A stretch of DNA of 13,901 nucleotides from an uncultured Coriobacteriales bacterium (GTDB taxonomy: Bacteria; Actinomycetota; Coriobacteriia; Coriobacteriales; UMGS124), in the NCBI GenBank assembly GCA_903789505.1, contig CAIFEU010000039.1, forward strand, positions 1 to 13,901, read 5' to 3'. Of this stretch, positions 1-6,942 are shown in pieces. The notes beneath the pieces were generated by a model that did no database searches, had not been told where the DNA came from, and was given only the letters and a program-made list of their open reading frames with translations. The position numbers were made by a program, and so were the translations under genes. The stretch's first letter is position 1; every line of letters starts with the position of its first letter.

Positions 1-1
1 G

Positions 2-931
2 TCCACGCCCTACGACAACATGCTGTTCGCCACGCGCCGCCAGCCCGGCGGGGTGTTCTGCCAGGTGTTCGACGGCAACGCCCCCGAGGACATCAAGCGC
101 TTCATGATGATCGGCTGCGCGTCGTACACGCGCATGATGATGGAGCAGGGCATGTCCATCGACGACTTCATGCAGGTCGACGGCGGCACCGAGGTGATGA
201 TGAAGGCCGACACGCTCGACGAGCTGGCCGACAAGCTGGGGTTCGAGGGCGAGGACAAGGAGGCGTTCCTGGCCACCTGCGACCGGTACAACGAGCTCTA
301 CGACGCCCAGGAGGACTCCGACTACGGCAAGGAGGCCTACCGCCTCTCCGAGCTGCGCACCCCGCCGTTCTACGGCTGCTGGTTCGGGGCGAGCCTGCTG
401 ACCACGCTGGACGGCATCGAAATCAACGACAGGATGCAGGCGCTCGACGCCGACTGGCAGCCCATCCCTGGCCTGTACGCCGCGGGCGACTGCTCGGGCT
501 CGTTCTTCGCGACCAACTACCCCGAGTACATTCCCGGCCTGGCCGCCGGGCGCTCGGTCACCGAGGGTCGCCGCGCCGTGATGGGCATCGCCTCCGACCC
601 CGACTTCGTCGCGACCGACCCGACGCCCAGCAACGTGCCCTCCGCCGACGTCGACACCTCCAAACTCGCCGACGGCACCTACACCGGGACCGGCAGCGGC
701 ATGGGCGGCGACATCAACGTGACGATCGAGGTCAAGGGCGGCAAGATCTCCGTCACCGACATCAGCCCCAACAACGAGACCCCCGGTATCGGCGGCAAGG
801 AGGCCATCGACGACGGCACCTTTGCCCAGCAGATCGAGGCCGCCCAGGGCGCCGACATCGACGGCGTGTCGGGCGCCAGCGTCACGAGCGCCGCAATCAA
901 GCAGGCGGTGAAGGAAGCCCTGCGCACGGCG
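2..931 (+). CDS. FAD-dependent fumarate-reductase-like flavoprotein with C-terminal FMN-binding domain (5' partial)
   Basis: This is the C-terminal part of an extracytoplasmic flavoprotein reductase of the fumarate reductase/flavocytochrome c family. The start lies before the window. The frame opens inside the substrate-capping region and reaches the last FAD-binding element (GLYAAGDCSGSFF, about 473-511). An FMN_bind domain follows (about 662-922) with the motif DGVSGAS (860-880), whose final Ser (878-880) matches the residue that ApbE-type transferases load with FMN; Thr is more usual. Order is thus FAD domain then FMN domain. At the place where the other two flavoproteins here have an Arg (GGRF, GDRF), this one reads SGSFF, so the usual active-site Arg may be missing and the substrate may not be fumarate. 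Conserved sequence ends near KQAVKEAL (899-922), but no in-frame stop follows until 3218-3220; the end at 931 is my estimate from homology. Family call is firm, substrate unknown. Confidence 0.82.
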
Positions 932-1077
932 GCCGCGTCGGGGGGCCCGCGGGGGGCCCCGGGGGCGACGGCCGGCACCCTGGGGCAGGGGGCGGCTGCC
1001 CGGGGGGAAGGGGGCGCCCGGGGCAGACGGCCCAACGGAGGTGGGGCCATCGCCCCGGCGTATCCCCACCGAATGTG

Positions 1078-1146
1078 CGAACGGATGCGTTTCGATCGGA
1101 TCGGCTCCCCTCGGGGCGGGCGATCCGATCGATTCGCATCCGTTCG
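1078..1146. terminator. Long hairpin between convergent flavoprotein genes
   Basis: Two 26-base arms (1078-1103 and 1121-1146) are reverse complements with only two mismatches in the middle. The 17-base spacer itself contains a CCCC/GGGG mini-stem. It lies between the ends of two convergent genes, so it may work as a bidirectional terminator. There is no T-run on either side, and the length and near-perfection are greater than usual for a simple terminator, so a palindromic repeat element is an alternative. Confidence 0.55.
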
Positions 1147-1205
1147 TCGTTGCGGGACGCCTCCGAAACGCTCGAGAGAGGGAGCCCGCGAGACGCCCGC
1201 GTCCA

Positions 1206-1241
1206 CCGCCCGCGGCAGGGGGACGCCCCCGCCGTGGGCGG
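1206..1241 (-). terminator. GC-rich hairpin after the Tat flavoprotein gene
   Basis: Arms of about 17 bases (1206-1222 and 1225-1241) pair with two mismatches, at least one of them tolerated as G-U, around a 2-base centre. It begins 14 bases past the stop of the minus-strand gene ending at 1256. It has no T-tract, which is common for putative terminators in GC-rich actinobacteria. Confidence 0.45.
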
Positions 1242-1255
1242 CACGCAGCGCGAAG

Positions 1256-3061
1256 CTACTTGTTGCCCAGGTACAGGCCCAGCGAGTAGCCGCCCGCCAG
1301 CGCGAAGCCGATCGACGCGCCGTTCATGGGCGCGGTGTACTGCAGCGGGAAGCGGCCGCCGGAGCAGTTGCCGGTCGCGTACAGGCCCTTGATGGGCTCG
1401 AACGTGTCGGCCGCCACGACCTGCTGCTCGCCGGTCACGAACAGGCCGGACAGCGCGCACATGATGTCGTTGGTGTTGGGCGTGTTGCCGTACGCGAAGT
1501 AGGGCGGGTTGTTCAGCGCGATCATGAACGTCGGGTCCTTGCCGAAGTCCTCGTCCTCGCCCTCGGCGCACAGCTCGTTATAGCGGTTGAACTCCTCGAC
1601 GAAGGTCTTCTGGGCCTCCTCGTCGAGGCCCATGTACTCCGCCAGCTGCTCGACGGTGTCGGCTCCGTACAGGTAGGCCGGCGTGTCGGGGCCGGTGTAG
1701 GCGGGGCCGCGCTGCACCTGGACCTCAAGGCCGTCGGCGCCGTTGGCGTAGGCCTGGTCCATCTGCTCCTGAATCTTCGCGATGGCCTCATCGGTGGCCT
1801 CGGGGTTGAAGTGCTCGAGCGGGTTCTTGCTCATGTACGCGGCGAAGTTGGAGTCCCACACGTCGTAAATCATGCCGGAGGGCTGGCGCGCGCCGGAGAT
1901 GCCCGCGGTCACGCCGCCAGCGAAGAACTCGTCACCGTAGCGCTTTCCGTACTTGTTGACGCGCAGCACCGGGGTGCCCACCATGCCGCTCATCGGCAGG
2001 CCGAAGTTGCCGCCCATCGCGGCGCGCGGACCGATCTCCATCGCGGCACCGGCCCACAGGCCCATCTTCTGGCCCTGGCCGCTCCAGCCCTGCCCGGCGA
2101 GCTGCTCCTGCGCGACGTTGACCTCGGCGACCTCCTGGCACAGGTCGGCGAACATGGCCTTGTCGCCCGAGAAGTCGCCCGCCGCCAGCACGACTGCCTC
2201 GGTGGCGTTGTACTTGTGGAACTTGCCGTCGGTGTCCTTGCCCACGACGCCGGTGATGCCGGTGGTGGCGTCACCGATCAGGCGATAGGCGCTCATGTCG
2301 TAGATTACCTGGCCGCCGGCGTCGACGATGGCCTGACGCTGGGCCGCCATCGCCGCGTTGATGTTGCCGCCGAAGCTGGCCGCGGCCGGGTAGCTGCAGA
2401 ACTCGCCGATCTTGTGCTGCCAGCCGTCGGGCGCGGGCCACGCCTGGGCCATGGGCTGCGCGTCGGCGGGGCAGACGGCCACCAGGTCGTCGAGAGCCTG
2501 GCCGCCGTTGACGGCGAAGTCGTGCACCAGCTTGCCCTGCGCGCGGTTGGCGCAGTGCAGCTGCCAGTTGTGCACGAACTCGGCGACGTCGTAGGTGGGC
2601 ACGCCCTGGTTTGCCTGCCACTGCGAGTTGATGTGGCCGATGGCCTGGCCGAGCACCATGAACGTGTCGTCGTTGGACTGCTGCTCGATGACGATGACGT
2701 TCTTGCCCAGCTCAGCGGCCTTGCGTGCGCACGCCGCACCGGAGTGGCCGCAGCCCACGACGACGATATCGGCGGTCTGCTCGTCGGCGAACTCGGTGGG
2801 CATCGCCGGCGCCTCGCCCAGCCAGTCGGGGTTGGAGCGGAAGATCGTGCGGACCTGCGAGGTCGTCGCGGCGGAGTCGGCCGCCGCCGAGGACGTCGCC
2901 GCGGAGGCGGCGCTGCCGGCCTTGTCGGCGGGTGCCGACTTCTCCGAGGCGCTCGCAATCCCCGCGCCCGCCGTCACGACGGCGCCCGCCGCCGCTCCGG
3001 CCGCCGCCATCGCCAGGAACCCGCGACGGGAGAGCTTCTCTTCGCCTGCTGCAACTGCCAT
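1256..3061 (-). CDS. Tat-exported FAD-dependent reductase, fumarate reductase/flavocytochrome c family
   Basis: 601 aa, complete. Probably a secreted or membrane-surface FAD enzyme reducing an organic acceptor such as fumarate, urocanate or a related enoate; the substrate cannot be read from sequence. A twin-arginine signal (SRRGFLAMAAAG, residues 11-22, then a hydrophobic stretch to about 37) is followed by an Ala/Ser-rich linker (41-68) and an FAD-binding Rossmann fold (ADIVVVGCGHSGAACARKA, 97-115; acidic end IVIEQQ about 123-128). The C-terminal FAD segment has GLYATGNCSGGRF with an Arg near residue 570, in line with the active-site Arg of fumarate reductases. There is no CxxCH heme motif and no FMN_bind domain, so the electron donor must be a separate protein. 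Start ATG at 3061-3059 is supported by GGAG about nine bases upstream. It is transcribed convergently with the first flavoprotein and has its own upstream control region. Confidence 0.9.
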   Translation of the reverse strand: MAVAAGEEKLSRRGFLAMAAAGAAAGAVVTAGAGIASASEKSAPADKAGSAASAATSSAAADSAATTSQVRTIFRSNPDWLGEAPAMPTEFADEQTADIVVVGCGHSGAACARKAAELGKNVIVIEQQSNDDTFMVLGQAIGHINSQWQANQGVPTYDVAEFVHNWQLHCANRAQGKLVHDFAVNGGQALDDLVAVCPADAQPMAQAWPAPDGWQHKIGEFCSYPAAASFGGNINAAMAAQRQAIVDAGGQVIYDMSAYRLIGDATTGITGVVGKDTDGKFHKYNATEAVVLAAGDFSGDKAMFADLCQEVAEVNVAQEQLAGQGWSGQGQKMGLWAGAAMEIGPRAAMGGNFGLPMSGMVGTPVLRVNKYGKRYGDEFFAGGVTAGISGARQPSGMIYDVWDSNFAAYMSKNPLEHFNPEATDEAIAKIQEQMDQAYANGADGLEVQVQRGPAYTGPDTPAYLYGADTVEQLAEYMGLDEEAQKTFVEEFNRYNELCAEGEDEDFGKDPTFMIALNNPPYFAYGNTPNTNDIMCALSGLFVTGEQQVVAADTFEPIKGLYATGNCSGGRFPLQYTAPMNGASIGFALAGGYSLGLYLGNK

Positions 3062-3542
3062 TGGGAATCACTCCATTCGTCCGTGCGTCATGAGTCCGTC
3101 ATGACAACCGTCTGCGCGAGGGCGGGCGCCGAAAGCACCAGGAGGTCGCCCGTCCCCTCGCACCGTGCGAACCCCACGGTACCGATGCGGGCCGGGAGCG
3201 TCCTCGCCTGGCAGACATGAATGCGAATCTTGCCGTCTACCTGCGACGATGCTTGCAACTTGGCTGTCAAGCGGGTTTTGTCGCGCGGCGGGCGCACCTC
3301 GGCGCTCACCGCCGTTCACCTCGCTGAGGTGAACGCCCTGACGGCGTCGCGACAACCCCAGCACGCGCGGGGGATGCCCGTGCGCGGGGATCACGGTTAT
3401 GCTGGGGAGTCAGACGAGAGGCCGACGACAGGCTTGCAGCTGGCGGGCGAACTGCTGACGGGCAGGTGGATGTCTGACGGCCGCCCGACGAGCCGCCAAC
3501 AAGAAGGGGCACACGACGCGGCGCGACGAAGGGAACGTGACG
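3062..3542. promoter_or_regulatory. Divergent control region between Tat flavoprotein and HemW-like genes
   Basis: 481 bases without a gene. For the minus-strand gene there is a perfect TTGACA hexamer (reverse complement of 3265-3270), though no good -10 follows at 16-18 bases. A 7-bp inverted repeat GTCATGA-5-TCATGAC (3087-3105) sits 26 bases before that start codon. For the plus-strand gene a -10-like TATGCT lies at 3398-3403, without a clear -35. The element at 3313-3335 is listed separately. The weak promoter matches together with palindromes suggest regulator-dependent expression. Confidence 0.4.
3313..3335. promoter_or_regulatory. Perfect 10-bp inverted repeat, probable operator
   Basis: CGTTCACCTC and GAGGTGAACG are perfect reverse complements separated by GCT. 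The 23-bp palindrome lies between two divergent genes, where a transcription terminator would serve no purpose, so an operator for a dimeric regulator is the better reading. No regulator gene adjoins it. Confidence 0.45.
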
Positions 3543-4706
3543 ATGTCCGGACAGGATGATATCGAGGGATGCGACGGGCGGCTGACGAACAAGGCCGATG
3601 CCGCCGCGCAGGTGCCCGCGCAGGGGCAGGTGCCCGCGCAGGTGCAGGCGAACGTGCGCGGGGCCCAGGGCGCCGAGGGAGCGCATGCCGACCTCGTCCT
3701 GCGCGTGGAGGTGCCCTTCTGCGCGCAGCTCGCACTCTACCAGCGACCCGGCGCGCGGCACACGCAGCCCTCGCCGCGCCTGCTCGACGCATACGTGAAT
3801 GCGCTGGAGGCCGAGGCGCAGGCGGCGGGGGCAGAGGCGCGCGACCATCGCGTCGTCGCCGTGCACGTGGCGGGCGACTGTCCCTCCATGCTGGGGGAGG
3901 ACCGCTTCGAGCGGCTCATGCGGTGCGTGCGTGGGTGCTTCGCGCTGGGCGACGACGCCGATGTCGTCGTCGACGTGCTGCCGGGCTCCCTCTCCGCGGC
4001 CGACCTGCTCGCCTACCGGCGCTCCGGCGTGACACGCCTGGTCGCCGACATCGTCGCCGACACGCCCGACGAGAGCGCGCGGACCGGGCGCTTCGCCGAC
4101 ATGGCGAACATGGGGGCGACCATGCGCATCGTGCGCACCGCCCACGCGGAGGGCCTCGTCGACCTGCGCATGCGCTACGGGCTGCCGCGCCAGACACCGA
4201 GCCTGTGGCGGCGCGAGCTCGCCAACGCGCTGGAATGGCGGCCGAGCCAGGTCGAGCTCGTGCCGCTGATGGTCGAGCCCGGCTCGAGGATGTGGGAGGA
4301 GGGCGCGCACGCGGGTGCGCCCGCCACCTCGGCGAGCGCGGCGATGCCCGCCGTTTCGCAGGAGGCCGCGCGCCAGCTCGCCGACGTCGCCGCCGACGTG
4401 CTGGGCGGCGCCGGCTACGAGCGAGTCGCGGGCGCAAGCGCGGGCACGGGCACGGGGGCAAGATCCCGCGCCGACGACGTCGGCAGCGCCGATAACGCCG
4501 GGGGCGAGGAGGTCTGGGCGCTGCCCGGTCGCGAGAGCCGCCTCACGCGTGCCCGCACCGCGGGGGTCGAGACGCTCGGCCTGGGCGTGGGCGCGGCGAG
4601 CCACGTTGACGGCTTCGCCTACGAGAACGCGGACGACCTCGACCTCTACCTGGCGAAGTCCGCCGACATCTCCGCCATCGCCCGCGACGTGCGCCGCGTG
4701 GGGTGA
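3543..4706 (+). CDS. HemW-like (coproporphyrinogen III oxidase-like) protein with degenerate radical-SAM motif
   Basis: 387 aa. The fold matches HemW/HemN-like radical SAM proteins: LRVEVPFC (53-60), then the region equivalent to GGGTPSLL (here AGDCPSML), then the barrel segments ending in YGLPRQT, LVPLMVEPGS and, near the C-terminus, LGLGVGAASH plus YENADDLDLYLA. The cofactor motif CxxxCxxC is broken: Cys60 remains, but the next two positions are Ala64 and Gln67, while the Tyr of the CxYC segment is kept. It therefore cannot bind the usual [4Fe-4S] cluster and is probably a pseudoenzyme, perhaps a heme-binding or heme-transfer protein. It also lacks the C-terminal domain of HemW, and it has a Gln/Pro/Ala-rich N-terminal linker (20-45) and an Ala/Gly-rich insert in the later third. 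ATG at 3543 is chosen over GTG at 3537 because GAAGGGA (3528-3534) is spaced 8 bases from it. Family fairly sure, function unknown. Confidence 0.75.
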   Translation: MSGQDDIEGCDGRLTNKADAAAQVPAQGQVPAQVQANVRGAQGAEGAHADLVLRVEVPFCAQLALYQRPGARHTQPSPRLLDAYVNALEAEAQAAGAEARDHRVVAVHVAGDCPSMLGEDRFERLMRCVRGCFALGDDADVVVDVLPGSLSAADLLAYRRSGVTRLVADIVADTPDESARTGRFADMANMGATMRIVRTAHAEGLVDLRMRYGLPRQTPSLWRRELANALEWRPSQVELVPLMVEPGSRMWEEGAHAGAPATSASAAMPAVSQEAARQLADVAADVLGGAGYERVAGASAGTGTGARSRADDVGSADNAGGEEVWALPGRESRLTRARTAGVETLGLGVGAASHVDGFAYENADDLDLYLAKSADISAIARDVRRVG

Positions 4707-4722
4707 CGCGAGCGGCGCGCGT

Positions 4723-4762
4723 CGTATTCCGTCGTACGTATTCCGTCGTATACACTACGGAA
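4723..4762 (+). promoter_or_regulatory. Tandem 14-bp repeat and operator-like palindrome before an antitoxin relic
   Basis: CGTATTCCGTCGTA occurs twice back to back (4723-4736, 4737-4750). The second copy runs into TTCCGT-10-ACGGAA (4741-4762), a 6-bp inverted repeat over a TATACA that could be a -10. It lies about 50-90 bases before the antitoxin-like start codon, the usual position for an autoregulatory operator of a toxin-antitoxin locus. Confidence 0.35.
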
Positions 4763-4813
4763 CCTTATCGTCATGGTCGCTCCTGCTTCTCACACTGCAA
4801 GAGAGGTGTGCGT

Positions 4814-5161
4814 ATGACAGAGCAGAAAGCGGCAGGTGAGAAGGCCAGGGCGTACGACGCGGCTGAGTTCCTGGAGAGTGACGAGGACGTCGTCGCCTAC
4901 CTTAACGCCGCGCTGGAGGATGGCGACCCGTCGCTCGTCTCCGCTGCGTTCGGCGACGTGACACGGCCCGAGGCATGGGCAAATCGCGAGGATGCGTCAT
5001 GGGCAAGCGACCTTCGGCGCAATCCTCGACCCAACAATGACAAGCCGCCAGCAAACGCCTTGGCTAAGGGTGCCCAACTGGACTCACGCGTCCGACCATG
5101 CTCGGCGGGACTCGAGCATTTGCTTGACCTATTGAGTAATTTTACTCAGTATATTGAGTGA
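4814..5161 (+). pseudogene. Decayed HI1420/HigA-like antitoxin (orphan)
   Basis: The open frame codes 115 aa from ATG 4814, with a good ribosome site (GAGAGGTG). Residues 1-51 (MTEQ..., YDAAEFLESDEDVVAYLNAALEDGDPSLVSAAFGDVTR) match the start of HI1420-type addiction-module antidote proteins. The helix-turn-helix that should follow is not in this frame. Its pieces appear in other frames: ARGMGK at 4966-4983, then IARM with ATFGAILDP up to 5033, then the original frame again (NNDKPPANALAK). So three small indels seem to have scrambled the DNA-binding part while leaving the frame open. No toxin gene is upstream or downstream. The truncated product may still be made, but should not bind DNA. The N-terminal family match is fair; the frameshift reading is inference. 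Confidence 0.6.
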
Positions 5162-5174
5162 AATTACTCAATAG
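5129..5174. repeat. 46-bp AT-rich inverted repeat upstream of the DUF4143 ATPase
   Basis: The left arm (5129-5149) and the right arm (5154-5174) are reverse complements with two mismatches in 21 positions; each contains ATTGAGTAATTT or its complement. It is a sharp AT island in a GC-rich region. A possible promoter overlaps it: TTGACC (5125-5130) and TATATT (5150-5155), 19 bases apart. It ends 53 bases before the ATPase start, so an operator is the likeliest role; it also covers the 3' end of the antitoxin relic. Confidence 0.6.
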
Positions 5175-5227
5175 GGTGCGAGGGCAGCGAGGCAGTCACC
5201 GCGCCGCACGAAGGCTGGCTGGTTAGC

Positions 5228-6436
5228 ATGTATGAGCGCGAACAGGTAGAGACCATATCCCGTCGCATCACGGAGATGGACAACCCCCTGATGCAGGTGG
5301 TCGTAGGACCACGTCAGACCGGAAAGAGCACCATGATCGCCCAGGCGCTTAATCGCGTCGACCAGGCGCGGGGCGGCATCGAGCACCGCTATGTGAGCGC
5401 TGACGACGCCCTCTTCCCATCAATCGAGTGGCTCAGGACGGAATGGCAGCAGGCGCGCAATGTCGCCAGATCGACGGGCAGGCGCACGGTGTTCGTCATC
5501 GACGAAGTGCAGAAGGTCGAACACTGGCCGAACGCGGTGAAGTCGCTGTTCGATGCCGACCGCAGAGATGACGTTGACGTCAAGCCGGTCCTGAGCGCCT
5601 CATCTTCTCTGCTGCTGCATAAGGGGTTGGAAGACTCGCTCATGGGGCGCTTCGAGCTAATACGCTCGCCGCACTGGAGCTTCTCGGAATGCGCGGCGGC
5701 GTTCGGGTTCACCCTAGACGACTACCTCTTCTTTGGCGGATACCCGGGCGCCGCCCGGCTCGTGAGCGACGAGTCACGCTGGAGCACCTATATGCGCGAC
5801 GCCATCATTGAGCCGACAATCTCGCAGGACGTCCTCTCGATGGAGGACGTCCGCAAGCCCGCGCTGCTACGCTCGATGTTTCGCCTCGGCGCCCTGTACT
5901 CCGCCCAAGAGCTCTCCTTTAACAAGATGCTCGGCCAGCTGCAGGACGCCGGCAACACCACCACGCTCGCCCACTACCTAGAGCTTCTCTCGAAGGCGGG
6001 CATGGTCACCGGGCTGCAGAGGTTCAGTCCCAAGGAGACCGAGCGCAGGAAGAGCTCCCCGCGTCTGATGGTCTACGACACCTCCCTGATGACGTCCGTC
6101 TCCGAGAAGGGCCGCGAGCGCATCATGGGAGAGCCGGACCTGCGCGGCAGGCTCGTCGAGTCCGCCGTGGGCGCGCGACTGCTCGCACGCGCGCCACAGG
6201 AGGGGTTCTCGGTGTGGTGGTGGCGAGAGGGCAACGACGAGGTAGACTTCGTGCTCTGCAAGGGGCGCTCCCTCAGCGCCATCGAAGTGAAGGGCGGCCA
6301 TGAGACGCGCCGGAGCGGGATGGCCAAGTTCCTGGCCAAGTATCCCGAGGCGCGGCGCATCGTCGTCGGCGGGTCGTCGAGCGGGGCATGCACGGTCGAG
6401 GCGTTCCTGCGCGACGAGGTGCCGCTGTTCTGGTGA
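5228..6436 (+). CDS. COG1373-type AAA+ ATPase with DUF4143 C-terminal domain
   Basis: 402 aa, the usual length for this family. It is a cytosolic P-loop ATPase whose physiological role is unknown even in well-studied bacteria. Walker A is GPRQTGKST (27-35), Walker B VFVIDE (88-93), the sensor-1 region LSASSSLLL (122-130) and a likely Arg finger GRF (140-142). The C-terminal half is the DUF4143 winged-helix/nuclease-like region, ending in a PD-(D/E)XK-like pattern: E338, D340, then IEVK with E353 and K355. The start at 5228 fits the family's N-terminus (MYER.Q), although the ribosome site is weak. It is preceded by an AT-rich inverted repeat and an antitoxin relic and followed by 500 bases of repeats, so it is probably a single-gene unit. 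These genes are typical of accessory regions and are often mobile. Confidence 0.87.
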   Translation: MYEREQVETISRRITEMDNPLMQVVVGPRQTGKSTMIAQALNRVDQARGGIEHRYVSADDALFPSIEWLRTEWQQARNVARSTGRRTVFVIDEVQKVEHWPNAVKSLFDADRRDDVDVKPVLSASSSLLLHKGLEDSLMGRFELIRSPHWSFSECAAAFGFTLDDYLFFGGYPGAARLVSDESRWSTYMRDAIIEPTISQDVLSMEDVRKPALLRSMFRLGALYSAQELSFNKMLGQLQDAGNTTTLAHYLELLSKAGMVTGLQRFSPKETERRKSSPRLMVYDTSLMTSVSEKGRERIMGEPDLRGRLVESAVGARLLARAPQEGFSVWWWREGNDEVDFVLCKGRSLSAIEVKGGHETRRSGMAKFLAKYPEARRIVVGGSSSGACTVEAFLRDEVPLFW

Positions 6437-6539
6437 GGACGGGCGCGCGGGGACGAGGCGCTGGGGCGCGGGAGAGGCTGGCGGGCGCGCGGCACCGGAC
6501 GCGGCAGCGCGCTGCCGGCTGGAGGGGCGCGCGTGGCGG

Positions 6540-6572
6540 CAGACCGGGGTTGGGGACGCCTCCGCGAGGCTC
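6540..6572 (-). repeat. Partial inverted copy of the 84-bp intergenic repeat
   Basis: GGTTGGGGACG followed by CCTCCGCGAGGC (about 6547-6571) matches, on the opposite strand, the two ends of the 5' half of the full copy at 6632-6715, with about a dozen bases missing between. The pair could form a large stem-loop with a 60-base loop. Confidence 0.4.
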
Positions 6573-6631
6573 CCCCTGGCGCCCCGGCAGGACCTTTCGG
6601 GGCGTTTTCCCAGGTCAGCGTATTGCGCTAC

Positions 6632-6715
6632 CTTACGATGCCTCGCGGAAGGGCCCCGGGGGACGTCCCCAACCCTGCTTTCCAGCCAGAGCCGGGCAAT
6701 CCGCCGGACGGGGCG
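6632..6715 (+). repeat. 84-bp intergenic repeat, left copy
   Basis: It matches 8843-8926 at 76 of 84 positions without gaps. It contains GGGGACGTCCCC-like palindromic sequence and the conserved block CAACCCTGCTTTCCAGCC. The two copies are in the same direction and flank the gene at 6943-8823. Confidence 0.75.
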
Positions 6716-6860
6716 CCCCGCGCGTGGGGGGCGCGTCGCCTGGGCGCCCCGCTCGCGTGGGGGGCGACGCGCTCCGAACCACGCCGGCGCCTTGCGCCCG
6801 CTCGCCCGCGCGCACGCGCTCGCACGCCGCCCGCCCCCGCGCACCCGCCACACGGCGCGA

Positions 6861-6869
6861 TGCTAGAAT
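6861..6869 (+). promoter_or_regulatory. Extended -10 promoter of the AAA-ATPase-like gene
   Basis: TGCTAGAAT fits the extended -10 form (TG, one base, TAnAAT). It lies 73 bases before the ATG at 6943, and no good -35 is visible, as is normal for extended -10 promoters. It is the only AT-rich hexamer close to the gene. Confidence 0.45.
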
Positions 6870-6942
6870 CCTTGCATCGGCGCGATTGCCCCGCGCGGGC
6901 AGCGGCGTGCGGCAAGGACGAAGACGTCGGAAGGCGGGGGCA

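Larger units (their letters stand above)
932..3220 (+). other. Stop-less readthrough extension of the first flavoprotein frame
   Basis: The frame of the upstream flavoprotein stays open after its conserved end, through a G/C-homopolymer-rich stretch (about 940-1030), through the intergenic hairpins and antisense to the whole 1256-3061 gene, until a TGA at 3218-3220. The translated extension is low-complexity Ala/Gly/Arg and has no recognisable domain, so it is very unlikely to be real protein. Frame 1 also lacks a stop close to the conserved end. The remaining frame has a TGA at 909-911, just before the conserved end. A base miscalled in the G runs or a real stop loss would both explain this. 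Confidence 0.6.
6437..6942. other. Gene-free 506-bp region with repeat element and promoter
   Basis: No convincing gene is found here. It holds very GC-rich sequence, a partial inverted copy (about 6540-6572) and a full copy (6632-6715) of an intergenic repeat, and the promoter of the next gene. Open frames crossing it are by-products of GC content. Confidence 0.5.

Noticed and set aside
20..3220. A single 1066-residue protein on the plus strand
   Set aside because: Only the first part (to about 931) is protein-like; the rest is the complement of the 1256-3061 flavoprotein, whose domains are unmistakable.
3306..4604. Minus-strand open frame of 432 residues
   Set aside because: Shadow of the HemW-like gene: Arg/Ala/His-rich composition typical of antisense frames in GC-rich DNA.
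6388..6942. N-terminal extension of the AAA-ATPase-like gene to 6388
   Set aside because: The added residues are Arg/Gly/Ala-rich, cross the repeat and the promoter at 6861, and the family starts close to the ATG at 6943, which has a ribosome site.
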